10,060 nucleotides of DNA from DASVLX01 sp036384655 (GCA_036384655.1 DASVLX010000282.1:1-10060); one strand, 5' to 3'; shown: positions 1 to 7,532, numbered from the stretch's first letter. A program made the numbers and translations. The notes: generated from the letters alone by a model not told the origin.

Positions 1-1
1 G

Positions 2-310
2 CCCCGGCCGGCGCCGATCGTGTCGCCGTACCCCCCGGTACTGGTGGACGTGGCCGTGGTGGTGGACGCGGCGGTGCCGGCGGCGGATGTCGCCGGAGCC
101 CTCCGGACCGGCGGCGGCGACCTGCTGGAGGACCTGTCGCTGTTCGACGTGTACGCGGGCGAGCAGCTCGGCGAGGGCAAGCGGTCCCTGGCGTACTCGC
201 TGCGGTTCCGCGCCCCCGACCGCACGCTGACCAGGGAAGAGGCCAACGCCGCCCGGGACGCCGCCGTCGCACTGGCCGGCGAGCGGGTCGGCGCCACCCT
301 GCGGGTCTAG
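2..310 (+). CDS. pheT: Phenylalanyl-tRNA synthetase beta subunit, C-terminal end (partial)
   Basis: These are the last 102 codons of a gene whose 5' part lies left of the window; the frame is open from base 2 and stops at TAG 308-310. The protein charges tRNA-Phe in the cytoplasm as part of an alpha2-beta2 enzyme. The visible part matches the C-terminal anticodon-binding (B8, ferredoxin-fold) domain: a beta strand after SPYPPVLVDVAVVVD, then an LFDVYAGEQLGEGKRSLAY stretch, RFRAPDRTLT, and a closing helix (EEANAARDAAVAL). This LFDVY...GKxSLA...R.PDRTLT pattern is typical of PheT. A GTG at base 20 lies inside the domain and should not be taken as a start. The strong hairpin just downstream and the start of an arg cluster fit the pheS-pheT-argC order known in actinomycetes. 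Confidence 0.95.
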   Translation, partial: PRPAPIVSPYPPVLVDVAVVVDAAVPAADVAGALRTGGGDLLEDLSLFDVYAGEQLGEGKRSLAYSLRFRAPDRTLTREEANAARDAAVALAGERVGATLRV

Positions 311-330
311 CACGATCGACTCACTCGACA

Positions 331-365
331 TCAGACCCCGGCGGGGATCACCCGCCGGGGTCTGA
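331..365 (+). terminator. Rho-independent-type terminator after pheT
   Basis: A perfect 15-bp inverted repeat (331-345 pairs with 351-365) leaves a 5-nt loop, GATCA. The stem is very GC-rich (left arm TCAGACCCCGGCGGG). It lies 20 nt after the pheT stop. The downstream sequence (CCGTTTCC) has only a short T run, which is common in actinomycete terminators. The hairpin separates the pheT transcript from the arg promoter. The stem is seen directly; the terminator role is inferred. Confidence 0.88.
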
Positions 366-428
366 CCGTTTCCAGGTGGTCCGGTCACCCCGGAAAGGTG
401 TGACTGAACGTGTCCGTCGTTACGCCAC

Positions 429-457
429 TTGAGTGATCTTGCATGACGGTGCATAAT
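429..457 (+). promoter_or_regulatory. Promoter of the arginine operon, probably leaderless
   Basis: TTGAGT (429-434) and CATAAT (452-457) are separated by 17 bp, a good match to a vegetative sigma-70-type promoter. A start site 7-8 nt after the -10 falls at 464-465, directly at the argC ATG (465). There is no purine-rich ribosome binding site between the -10 and that ATG. Both facts point to a leaderless transcript, which is common in actinomycetes. The elements are seen; the transcription start is inferred. Confidence 0.72.
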
Positions 458-475
458 CATTCGCATGACGGTGAA
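440..475 (+). promoter_or_regulatory. Putative ArgR operator: one good ARG box plus a weaker repeat
   Basis: The first site (440-453) reads TGCAT-GACG-GTGCA. This is one base from a perfect inverted repeat and has the 5-4-5 geometry of the E. coli ARG box (TGAAT-N4-ATTCA). TGCAT half-sites are also what I recall for Streptomyces ARG boxes. It overlaps the -10, so a bound repressor would block RNA polymerase. The 11-mer GCATGACGGTG at 441-451 recurs at 463-473, which puts a weaker second site (462-475, CGCAT-GACG-GTGAA) 22 bp away. That is close to the roughly 21-bp centre spacing of paired E. coli ARG boxes. The second site covers the argC start codon, so part of its sequence is constrained by coding. 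Confidence 0.65.
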
Positions 476-1493
476 GGTCGCGGTGGCGGGCGCCAGTGGA
501 TACGCCGGGGGCGAACTGCTCCGGCTGTTGCTCACGCACCCGCAGGTGGACATCGGTGCGGTGACGGCCGCCGGCAACGCCGGCACGCCCCTGCGGCAGC
601 ACCACCCGCATCTGGTCCCGCTCGCCGACCGGGTACTGGGGGAGACCACGCCCGAGGCGCTGAGCGGCCACGATGTCGTCTTCCTCGCGCTCCCGCACGG
701 TAACTCCGCCGCGCTGGCGGCCCAGCTCGGCCCCGACACGCTCGTCATCGACTGTGGCGCCGACCACCGGCTGACCGACCCGGCCGCGTGGACCCGCTGG
801 TACGGCGGCGAACACGCCGGAAGCTGGCCGTACGGGATGCCGGAGCTGCCCGGCGCGCGGCAGGCGCTGCGCGGTGCCCGCCGGATCGCCGTGCCCGGCT
901 GCTACCCGACCGCCGCCTCCCTCGCGCTCGCACCGGCGCTGGCCGCCGGCCTGATCGAACCGGACGTCGTGGTGGTCGCGGTCAGCGGCACGTCCGGCGC
1001 CGGTCGCAGCCCCAAGCCCAACCTGCTCGGTTCCGAGGTGATGGGCTCCGCCAGCGCCTACGGAGTCGGCGGTGTGCACCGGCACACCCCGGAGATCGCC
1101 CAGAACCTCGGCCTGGCCGCCGGCACCGCCGTCCGCGTCTCGTTCACTCCGGTCCTCGCGCCCATGCCGCGCGGCATCCTGGCCACCTGCTCCGCCCCGG
1201 TCCGGGACGGTGTCGACACCGTCGCCGCCCGCAAGAGCTACCGGGACGCCTACGACGACGAACCGTTCGTCTACCTGCTGCCCGAGGGTGCCTGGCCGAC
1301 GACCTCGGCCACCCTCGGCGGCAACGCCGTGCACCTGCAGGTCGTCGTGGACCCGGACGCGGGCCGGCTGATCGTGGTCGCCGCGGTGGACAACCTCACG
1401 AAGGGCACCGCCGGTGCCGCCGTGCAGTGCATGAACATCGCCCTGGGCCTGCCCGAGACGACCGGACTGTCGACGATCGGAGTCGCACCGTGA
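465..1493 (+). CDS. argC: N-acetyl-gamma-glutamyl-phosphate reductase
   Basis: Third step of arginine synthesis: NADPH-dependent reduction of N-acetylglutamyl-5-phosphate to N-acetylglutamate semialdehyde, in the cytoplasm. The protein has 342 residues, the usual length for the AGPR family. It opens with a Rossmann fold bearing the nucleotide loop VAGASGYAGGEL (about 7-18). The catalytic cysteine is C146 in VPGCYPTA. The conserved GTSGAGR (175-181) and HRHTPE (205-210) motifs follow, and the C-terminal NLTKGTAGAAVQ stretch matches the family. ATG 465 was chosen because it begins right at the conserved N-terminal beta strand; an upstream ATG at 443 is in another frame. No Shine-Dalgarno precedes 465, in keeping with a leaderless mRNA. 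It is the first gene of the operon, and its stop overlaps the argJ GTG by 4 nt (GTGA). Confidence 0.97.
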   Translation: MTVKVAVAGASGYAGGELLRLLLTHPQVDIGAVTAAGNAGTPLRQHHPHLVPLADRVLGETTPEALSGHDVVFLALPHGNSAALAAQLGPDTLVIDCGADHRLTDPAAWTRWYGGEHAGSWPYGMPELPGARQALRGARRIAVPGCYPTAASLALAPALAAGLIEPDVVVVAVSGTSGAGRSPKPNLLGSEVMGSASAYGVGGVHRHTPEIAQNLGLAAGTAVRVSFTPVLAPMPRGILATCSAPVRDGVDTVAARKSYRDAYDDEPFVYLLPEGAWPTTSATLGGNAVHLQVVVDPDAGRLIVVAAVDNLTKGTAGAAVQCMNIALGLPETTGLSTIGVAP

Positions 1494-1541
1494 CCGACAA
1501 CACCGGGACCGTCCACACCGTGACCGACAACACCGGGACCG
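1486..1541 (+). repeat. 26-bp tandem duplication across the argC/argJ junction
   Basis: A 26-bp sequence at 1486-1511 recurs exactly at 1516-1541 (period 30 bp, 4-bp spacer). Each copy begins CACCGTGACCGAC and ends CACCGGGACCG. The period is a multiple of three, so argJ stays in frame and the encoded peptide VTDNTGT occurs twice. The duplication also copies the argJ GTG, to 1520. The first copy contains the end of argC, so only the second is free of argC coding. Confidence 0.95.
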
Positions 1542-2773
1542 ACAAACAGACGGATCAGGAGACCGACACGGACACCGACCAGCAGGCCAACCAAACCACC
1601 GTCGACCGGAGCGCCGGCGTCACCGGACCGGCGGGCTTCCGCGCGGCCGGGATCGCCGCCGGCATCAAGCAGTCCGGCAACCCCGACCTCACCCTCGTCG
1701 TCAACGACGGCCCGTCCCACGCGGCGGCCGGTGTGTTCACCACCAACAAGGTCAAGGCCGCGCCGGTGCTGTGGTCGCGCCAGGTGATCGCCGATCACCA
1801 GCTGCGCTCCGTGATCCTCAACTCCGGTGGCGCCAACGCCTGCACCGGCCCCGAGGGCTTCCAGGACACCCAGGCCACCGCCGAGAAGGTCGCCCAGGTG
1901 CTGAAGATCACCCCGGCCGAGGTCGCGGTGTGCTCCACCGGCCTGATCGGCGAGCGGCTGCCGATGCCCGCCGTGCTGTCCGGTGTGGACAAGGCGGTGG
2001 CCGCCCTGGACGGATCCCAGCAGGCCGGCTTCGACGCCGCGACCGCCGTGCTCACCACCGACACGCATGCCAAGCAGTCCTGGGCGCGGCATCCGGACGG
2101 CTGGTCGGTCGGCGGCTTCGCCAAGGGCGCCGGCATGATGGCGCCCAACCTGGCGACCATGCTCTGCGTGATCACCACCGACGCCGACGTGCCCGGTGAC
2201 GCGCTCGACGCCGCGCTGCGGTCGGCCACCGAGGTCACCTTCAACCGGCTCGACATCGACGGCTGCACCTCCACCAACGACACCGTGCTGCTGCTGGCCT
2301 CCGGCGCGTCCGGCCGCCAGCCCGAACCGGCCGAGTTCCGCGCGCTGCTCACCGCCGTGGCCGCCGACCTGGCGAAACAACTCCAGGCCGACGCCGAGGG
2401 GGTCAGCAAGGAGATCAGCATCACCGTGCGCGGTGCGGTCTCGGAGGCCGACGCGCTGCTGGCCGCCCGCACGGCGGCCGAGGACAACCTGGTCAAGACG
2501 GCGCTGTTCGGATCGGACCCGAACTGGGGCCGGGTGGGCGCGGCGGTCGGCCGGTCTGGCGCCGAGGTCGACCCCGATCTGCTCACCGTCCGGATCAACG
2601 GCGTGACACTGCTGGAGAAGGGCCGGATGGTCGCCGACCGGTCGGCCGCCGACCTGTCCGGCCGGGACATCGCGGTCGTCGTCGAGCTCGGTCTGGGTGA
2701 CGGTGCGGCCACCGTGCTCACCACCGACCTGTCGCACGCCTACGTCGAAGAGAACAGCGCGTACTCCTCATGA
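1490..2773 (+). CDS. argJ: Glutamate N-acetyltransferase (ornithine acetyltransferase) with unusual N-terminal tail
   Basis: ArgJ transfers the acetyl group from N-acetylornithine to glutamate, which recycles acetylglutamate and removes the need for ArgE; some family members also use acetyl-CoA. The core runs from about residue 43 (GVTGPAGFRAAG) to the end, with NSGGANACTG (111-120), the self-cleavage site APNLATMLC (cut predicted between A222 and nucleophile T223, giving alpha and beta chains), FNRLDIDGCTSTNDT, and GSDPNWGR (341-348). The protein has 427 residues, some 25-40 more than usual. The excess is residues 2-37, a low-complexity tail with 13 Thr, 7 Asp, 5 Gln and 3 Asn, created in part by the 26-bp duplication. 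GTG 1490 is preferred because GGAG (1479-1482) sits 7 nt before it and it overlaps the argC stop. GTG 1520 is the only other start before the core, so at least part of the tail must be translated. Confidence 0.95.
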   Translation: MTDNTGTVHTVTDNTGTDKQTDQETDTDTDQQANQTTVDRSAGVTGPAGFRAAGIAAGIKQSGNPDLTLVVNDGPSHAAAGVFTTNKVKAAPVLWSRQVIADHQLRSVILNSGGANACTGPEGFQDTQATAEKVAQVLKITPAEVAVCSTGLIGERLPMPAVLSGVDKAVAALDGSQQAGFDAATAVLTTDTHAKQSWARHPDGWSVGGFAKGAGMMAPNLATMLCVITTDADVPGDALDAALRSATEVTFNRLDIDGCTSTNDTVLLLASGASGRQPEPAEFRALLTAVAADLAKQLQADAEGVSKEISITVRGAVSEADALLAARTAAEDNLVKTALFGSDPNWGRVGAAVGRSGAEVDPDLLTVRINGVTLLEKGRMVADRSAADLSGRDIAVVVELGLGDGAATVLTTDLSHAYVEENSAYSS

Positions 2774-3675
2774 CCGAGACCAGCCAGGAGCTGACCACCG
2801 AGGAGGCGGCCGAGAAGGCCGAGGTGCTGATCGAGGCACTGCCGTGGCTGGAGCGCTTCCACGGCGCGCTGGTCGTGGTCAAGTACGGCGGCAACGCCAT
2901 GGTCGACGACGACCTGCGCCGGGCGTTCGCCGACGACATGGTGTTCCTGCGGCTGGCCGGCCTGCGTCCGGTGGTCGTGCACGGCGGCGGCCCACAGATC
3001 ACCGCCATGCTCGACCGGCTCGGCATGACCGGCGAGTTCCGCGGCGGCCTGCGGGTCACCACCCCGGAGACCATGGACGTGGTGCGGATGGTGCTGGTTG
3101 GCCAGGTCGGCCGGGAACTGGTCGGGCTGATCAACGCGCACGGCCCGTACGCGGTGGGCCTGTCCGGCGAGGACGCGCATCTGCTCACCGCCGAACGCCG
3201 CACCGCCACCGTCAACGGCGAGCCGGTCGACGTCGGCCTGGTCGGCGACGTGGTGGCGGTCAACCCGGACGCGGTGCTCGACATCGTCGGCGCCGGCCGG
3301 ATTCCGGTGGTCTCCACGGTCGCCCCGGACGTGGACGGCGTGGTGCACAACGTGAACGCGGACACCGCGGCGGGCGCGCTGGCCGTCGCGCTCGGCGCGA
3401 AGAAACTCGTCATCCTCACCGACGTCGAGGGCCTGTACGCGAACTGGCCGGACAGGTCGTCCCTGCTTCGCCAGGTGACCGCCGACGACCTCGCCGCCAT
3501 GCTGCCCCGGCTGGCCAGCGGCATGGTCCCCAAGATGGAGGCCTGCCTGCGCGCGGTGCGCGGTGGCGTGCCGGGCGCGAGCGTCATCGACGGCCGGCTG
3601 GCGCATTCGGTGCTGTTGGAGGTGTTCACCACGCGGGGCGTGGGAACCATGGTGCGACCGGGAGAGACGGCATGA
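2770..3675 (+). CDS. argB: N-acetylglutamate kinase, probably arginine-sensitive
   Basis: Second step of the pathway: ATP-dependent phosphorylation of N-acetylglutamate. The protein has 301 residues and the amino acid kinase fold. Visible motifs are KYGGNAM (38-44, phosphate-binding K38), VVHGGGPQI (69-77), FRGGLRVT (90-97), HNVNADTAAGALA (193-205), LTDVEGLY (216-223) and GMVPKMEAC (251-259, K255). It has the extra N-terminal helix (about 15-32, EKAEVLIEALPWLERFHG) and the C-terminal pattern H279-x4-E284-x5-G290. In the family these mark hexameric enzymes inhibited by arginine, so feedback control here is likely but inferred. The start ATG overlaps the argJ stop (ATGA, 2770-2773) and no strong Shine-Dalgarno precedes it, which suggests translational coupling. 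Confidence 0.97.
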   Translation: MTETSQELTTEEAAEKAEVLIEALPWLERFHGALVVVKYGGNAMVDDDLRRAFADDMVFLRLAGLRPVVVHGGGPQITAMLDRLGMTGEFRGGLRVTTPETMDVVRMVLVGQVGRELVGLINAHGPYAVGLSGEDAHLLTAERRTATVNGEPVDVGLVGDVVAVNPDAVLDIVGAGRIPVVSTVAPDVDGVVHNVNADTAAGALAVALGAKKLVILTDVEGLYANWPDRSSLLRQVTADDLAAMLPRLASGMVPKMEACLRAVRGGVPGASVIDGRLAHSVLLEVFTTRGVGTMVRPGETA

Positions 3676-4862
3676 TCAAGTCGAATGTGGACGGCCAGGA
3701 ACGCTGGCGCGGAGCCATGATGAACAGCTACGGCACGCCGTCGCTGGCGTTGGTGCGTGGCGAGGGCGTCTGGCTCTGGGACGCCGACGGCAACCGCTAC
3801 CTGGACCTGGTCGGCGGGATCGCGGTCAGCGCGCTCGGCCACGCCCACCCCGCCGTCATCGCCGCGGTCACCGACCAGATTGGCCGGCTGTCCCACGTGT
3901 CCAACATCTACATCAGCGAACCCGCCGTGGCCCTGGCCGAGCGCCTGCTCGACCTGGCCGGGGTGGCCGGCAACGGGCGCGTCTTCTTCTGCAACTCGGG
4001 CACGGAGGCGCTGGAAACCGCGTTCAAGATCGCCCGCCGGACCGGCCGTGCCAAGGTCGTCTCGGCCGAGCGCGGCTTCCACGGCCGCACCATGGGCGCG
4101 CTGACCCTGACCGGCCAGCCCAGCAAGCGGGCGCCGTTCGAGCCGCTGGTACCCGGCGTGTCGTACGTTCCCTACGGCGACGCGGCCGCGCTGGAGGCCA
4201 TTGTGGACGACGACACCGCGGCCGTGGTGCTGGAGCCGATCCAGGGCGAGGCCGGCGCCATCGTGCCGCCGCCCGACTACCTGCGCGCCGCCCGGTCGAT
4301 CACCGCCAAACACGGCACGCTGCTCATCCTGGACGAGGTGCAGACCGGCATCGGCCGCACCGGAAGCTGGTTCGCCTTCCAGCAGGCCGGTGTCACGCCG
4401 GACGTGTTCACGCTGGCCAAGGGCCTGGGCGGCGGCCTGCCGCTGGGTGCCTGCGTCGGCATCGGGGCGGCCGGCGATCTGCTGCAGCCCGGTCAGCACG
4501 CCAGTACCTTCGGCGGCAACCCGGTGTGCTGCGCGGCCGGACTCGCGGTGCTGGACACCATCGCCGCCGAGGGCCTGCTGGACCACGTGGCCGCGCTCGG
4601 CAAGGAGATCGCCAGCGGCATCGAGTCGCTACATCACCCGCTGGTCGACAGTGTGCGTGGCAACGGCCTGCTGCTCGGCATGCAACTGCGCGACCCGAAG
4701 GCCGCCAAGGTCGCCGACGCCGGGCGCGCCGCCGGCTACCTGCTCAACGCGGTGCAGAAGGACGTCGTGCGGTTGGCCCCGCCGCTGATCCTGGAGCGTG
4801 ACCAGGCCCGCGACTTCGTCACCGCACTGCCGTCCATCTTGGACAAGGCCCAGGAGGGTTGA
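3672..4862 (+). CDS. argD: Acetylornithine aminotransferase
   Basis: Fourth step: PLP-dependent transfer of an amino group from glutamate to N-acetylglutamate semialdehyde, giving N-acetylornithine. The protein has 396 residues and is a class III aminotransferase. Visible motifs are NSGTEALETAFK (108-119, cofactor phosphate binding), FHGRTMGAL (136-144), LEPIQGEAG (187-195), the LILDEVQTGIGRTG motif (218-231, D221 against the PLP ring nitrogen) and TLAKGLGGGLPLGA, where K250 is the PLP lysine. STFGGNP follows. ATG 3672 overlaps the argB stop (ATGA) and has GGAGAG at 3661-3666, 5 nt upstream. Paralogues acting on other omega-amino acids are similar, but the position between argB and argF settles the role. 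A second activity as succinyldiaminopimelate aminotransferase, known for some ArgD proteins, cannot be judged here. Confidence 0.97.
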   Translation: MIKSNVDGQERWRGAMMNSYGTPSLALVRGEGVWLWDADGNRYLDLVGGIAVSALGHAHPAVIAAVTDQIGRLSHVSNIYISEPAVALAERLLDLAGVAGNGRVFFCNSGTEALETAFKIARRTGRAKVVSAERGFHGRTMGALTLTGQPSKRAPFEPLVPGVSYVPYGDAAALEAIVDDDTAAVVLEPIQGEAGAIVPPPDYLRAARSITAKHGTLLILDEVQTGIGRTGSWFAFQQAGVTPDVFTLAKGLGGGLPLGACVGIGAAGDLLQPGQHASTFGGNPVCCAAGLAVLDTIAAEGLLDHVAALGKEIASGIESLHHPLVDSVRGNGLLLGMQLRDPKAAKVADAGRAAGYLLNAVQKDVVRLAPPLILERDQARDFVTALPSILDKAQEG

Positions 4863-4863
4863 T

Positions 4864-5784
4864 ATGCCACGTCATTTCCTGCGAGATGATGATCTCACTC
4901 CGGCCGAGCAGGCCGAGGTGCTCGATCTCGCCGACGAGCTGAAGAAGGATCGGCTGGGACACCTGGCGCTGGCCGGGAAGTCCGTGGCCGTGATCTTCGA
5001 CAAGAGCTCCACCCGGACCCGGTTCTCGTTCGACGCGGGCATCGCGCAACTCGGCGGTCACCCGATCATCGCGGACGGCCGGGCCATGCAACTCGGTCGC
5101 GACGAGACCATTGAGGACACCGCGCGGATGCTGTCCCGGTTCGTCGACGCCGTGGTGTGGCGGACGTTCGCGCACGCCCGCGTCGAGGCGATGGCCTCGG
5201 TCGCGACGATCCCGGTGGTCAACGCGCTCACCGACGACTTCCACCCCTGCCAGGTGCTCGCCGACCTGCAGACCGTGCGTGAACGGCTCGGCACGCTCGC
5301 CGGCGTCACGCTGACCTACCTCGGTGACGGCGCCAACAACATGGCGCACTCGCTGATGCTGGGCGGCGTCACGGCCGGTATGCATGTCCGGATCGGCGCG
5401 CCGGAGGGCTTCCACCCCAACGCCGAGTTCCAGCTGGACGCGGAACGCAGGGCCACTGAGACCGGCGGTTCGGTGACGTTGTTCACCGAACCGAAGGCCG
5501 CCGTGGACGGTGCCCGGGTGGTGGCCACCGACACCTGGACGTCGATGGGGCAGGAGAACGACGGTCTGGACCGGGTCGGCCCGTTCCAGCCGTTCCAGGT
5601 GAATTCGGAGCTGCTGGGCCGGGCCGCCCCCGACGCGATCGTGCTGCACTGCCTGCCCGCGCACCGCGGCCAGGAGATCACCGACGAGGTGATCGACGGC
5701 CCGGCCAGCGCGGTCTGGGACGAGGCCGAGAACCGGCTGCACGCCCAGAAGGCCCTGCTTGCCTGGCTGGTGGAACGATCATGA
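4864..5784 (+). CDS. argF: Ornithine carbamoyltransferase
   Basis: This enzyme joins ornithine and carbamoyl phosphate into citrulline in the cytoplasm. The protein has 306 residues, normal for anabolic OTCases. Visible motifs are SSTRTRFSF (48-56, carbamoyl phosphate loop), HPCQ (127-130), LGDGANNMAHS (153-163), the ornithine-side DTWTSMGQE (223-231, the SMG loop that marks ornithine rather than aspartate as substrate) and HCLPAHRG (262-269, catalytic Cys263). ATG 4864 follows the argD stop by 1 nt and has a strong AGGAGGG at 4852-4858, 5 nt upstream. An in-frame extension to 4798 would run through the argD end and lacks family similarity, so it was not used. The anabolic role is inferred from its place in the biosynthetic cluster. 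Confidence 0.97.
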   Translation: MPRHFLRDDDLTPAEQAEVLDLADELKKDRLGHLALAGKSVAVIFDKSSTRTRFSFDAGIAQLGGHPIIADGRAMQLGRDETIEDTARMLSRFVDAVVWRTFAHARVEAMASVATIPVVNALTDDFHPCQVLADLQTVRERLGTLAGVTLTYLGDGANNMAHSLMLGGVTAGMHVRIGAPEGFHPNAEFQLDAERRATETGGSVTLFTEPKAAVDGARVVATDTWTSMGQENDGLDRVGPFQPFQVNSELLGRAAPDAIVLHCLPAHRGQEITDEVIDGPASAVWDEAENRLHAQKALLAWLVERS

Positions 5785-6329
5785 CCGCCTCGACCGCGGC
5801 CACCCGCGCCGCGCGCCAGGCACGGATCGTCGAGCTGGTGTCCACCATGGCCATCCGCAGCCAGACCGAGCTGTCCAAACTGCTCGGCTCGGACGGCATC
5901 GACGTCACGCAGGCCACCCTGTCCCGGGATCTCGACGAACTCGGGGCGGTCAAGCTGCGTGCCGCGGACGGCGGGGCACCGGTCTACGTGATCCCCGAGG
6001 ACGGCAGTCCGGTGCGTGGCGTGCAGGGCGGCACGTCCCGGCTGTCCAAACTGCTCGCTGAACTACTGGTCTCGGCGGAGGGTTCGGCCAATCTGGTCGT
6101 ACTGCGCACCCCGCCGGGCGCCGCGGGGTTCCTGGCGAGTTCCATTGACCGAGCCGCGCTGTCGGAGGTGCTGGGCACCATCGCCGGCGACGACACGGTG
6201 ATGGTGATCGCCCGCGAGCCGGTTCGGGGGCAGGAGTTGGCGCAGCGGTTCACCGCGATGGCCGCCGGCCCCACGAACCACCATCCAACGTCAGACGCTA
6301 GTAACGACAAGGAGAACGACAATGACTGA
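5781..6329 (+). CDS. argR: Arginine repressor
   Basis: ArgR is an arginine-activated hexameric DNA-binding protein that shuts off arginine genes. The protein has 182 residues. An N-terminal winged helix-turn-helix covers about 12-72, with SQTELSKLLGSDGIDVTQ and the recognition helix ATLSRDLDELG (S48, R49). The C-terminal oligomerisation and arginine-binding domain covers about 88-160 and contains the family motif GTIAGDDT (132-139), whose two Asp bind arginine. Residues 163-182 are a hydrophilic tail (PTNHHPTSDASNDKENDND) outside the usual fold. The last codons of that tail encode the argG ribosome binding site, and argR overlaps argG by 8 nt. ATG 5781 overlaps the argF stop (ATGA). Lying inside the operon it controls, argR is probably autoregulated through the operator at 440-475. 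Confidence 0.96.
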   Translation: MTASTAATRAARQARIVELVSTMAIRSQTELSKLLGSDGIDVTQATLSRDLDELGAVKLRAADGGAPVYVIPEDGSPVRGVQGGTSRLSKLLAELLVSAEGSANLVVLRTPPGAAGFLASSIDRAALSEVLGTIAGDDTVMVIAREPVRGQELAQRFTAMAAGPTNHHPTSDASNDKENDND

Positions 6330-7518
6330 GCGCGTCGTGCTCGCCTACTCCGGTGGGCTTGACACGTCCGTGGGCATCAGCTACATCGGCCAGCAAACCG
6401 GCGCCGAGGTGGTGGCGGTGGCCATCGACGTCGGCCAGGGCGGTGAGGACCTGGAGACGGTTCGCCAGCGTGCGCTGGACTGCGGTGCCGTCGAGTCCGT
6501 CGTGGTGGATGCCAAGGACGAGTTCGCCGAGCAGTACTGCCTGCCGGCCCTGCGTGCCAACGCCCTGTACATGGAGCGCTACCCGCTGGTGTCCGCGCTG
6601 TCCCGGCCGCTGATCGTGAAGCACATGGTCGAGGCCGCGAAGAAGTACGGTGCGACGACCCTCTCGCACGGCTGCACCGGCAAGGGCAACGACCAGGTGC
6701 GGTTCGAGGTCAGCATCTCCGCGCTGGCGCCCGACCTGAAGGTGATCGCGCCGGCCCGTGACTTCGCGTGGACCCGCGACAAGGCCATCGCCTGGGCCGA
6801 GGAGCGCAACCTGCCGATCAACCAGAGCAAGCGCTCGCCGTACTCGATCGACCAGAACGTGTTCGGCCGCGCGGTCGAGACGGGCTTCCTGGAGGACATC
6901 TGGAACGGCCCGATCGAGGACATCTACTCCTACACGCAGGACCCGGCGCAGCCGCGGGAAGCCGACGAGCTGGTGATCACCTTCGAGCAGGGTGTTCCGG
7001 TCGCCATCGACGGCGAGACGGTCAGTGTGCTCAAGGCCATCACCGAGCTGAACAAGCGGGCCGGCGCGCAGGGTGTCGGCCGGATCGACCTCGTCGAGGA
7101 CCGGCTGGTCGGCATCAAGAGCCGTGAGGTCTACGAGGCACCGGGCGCCCTCGCCCTGATCGCCGCGCACCAGGAGCTGGAGAACGTCACCCTGGAGCGC
7201 GAGCTGGGCCGGTTCAAGCGTCAGGTCGAGCAGCGCTGGACCGAACTGGTCTACGACGGCCTGTGGTTCTCGCCGCTGCGCGACGCTCTGGACACCTTCA
7301 TCGCGAAGACCCAGGAGCAGGTGTCCGGCGACATCCGGTTGAAGCTGCACGGTGGTCGCGCGGTGGTCACCGGTCGGCGCAGCGAGCAGTCGCTGTACGA
7401 CTTCAACCTCGCCACCTACGACGAGGGCGACACCTTCGACCAGAGCGTGGCCAAGGGTTTCATCGAGTTGTGGGGCCTGTCGACGAAGATCGCGGCGCGG
7501 CGCGACCTGCAGAAGTAA
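6322..7518 (+). CDS. argG: Argininosuccinate synthase
   Basis: ArgG uses ATP to condense citrulline and aspartate into argininosuccinate, releasing AMP and pyrophosphate. The protein has 398 residues, typical for the short bacterial form. Visible motifs are the N-type ATP pyrophosphatase P-loop AYSGGLDTS (8-16), the family signature HGCTGKGNDQVRFE (116-129), the stretch around KRSPYSIDQNVFGRAVE, and EAPGA in the C-terminal half. ATG 6322 lies inside the end of argR and has AAGGAG at 6309-6314, 7 nt upstream. I see no convincing promoter or ARG box before it, so it is probably read from the argC promoter. The closing Rossmann-free C-terminal helix ends in the family-typical Lys/Arg-rich tail. 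Confidence 0.97.
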   Translation: MTERVVLAYSGGLDTSVGISYIGQQTGAEVVAVAIDVGQGGEDLETVRQRALDCGAVESVVVDAKDEFAEQYCLPALRANALYMERYPLVSALSRPLIVKHMVEAAKKYGATTLSHGCTGKGNDQVRFEVSISALAPDLKVIAPARDFAWTRDKAIAWAEERNLPINQSKRSPYSIDQNVFGRAVETGFLEDIWNGPIEDIYSYTQDPAQPREADELVITFEQGVPVAIDGETVSVLKAITELNKRAGAQGVGRIDLVEDRLVGIKSREVYEAPGALALIAAHQELENVTLERELGRFKRQVEQRWTELVYDGLWFSPLRDALDTFIAKTQEQVSGDIRLKLHGGRAVVTGRRSEQSLYDFNLATYDEGDTFDQSVAKGFIELWGLSTKIAARRDLQK

Positions 7519-7532
7519 GAGGAGTTCGCAAG

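Noticed and set aside
443..703. ORF starting at ATG 443 before argC
   Set aside because: It is in a different frame from argC and low complexity (Gly/Arg/His-rich). The ATG lies within the ARG-box-like element and upstream of the expected transcription start.
788..1489. Extension of the argJ frame upstream to 788
   Set aside because: It is in frame with argJ but overlaps argC, and its translation is Arg/Pro-rich noise. The true argJ starts at GTG 1490 near the argC stop.
1271..2737. 488-codon open frame on the - strand across argC and argJ
   Set aside because: It is opposite conserved genes, has Gly/Arg/Val-biased composition, and has no known motif or ribosome binding site. It is a GC shadow.
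2718..4586. 622-codon open frame on the - strand across argB and argD
   Set aside because: It is a mirror of high-GC codon use in two clearly real genes on the + strand. Its translation is low-complexity Arg/Ala/Gly/His-rich with no recognisable domain.
5379..5388. TATGCATGTC in argF and similar TGCAT-containing spots as extra ARG boxes
   Set aside because: They lie inside coding sequence without a second matched half-site or a nearby promoter.
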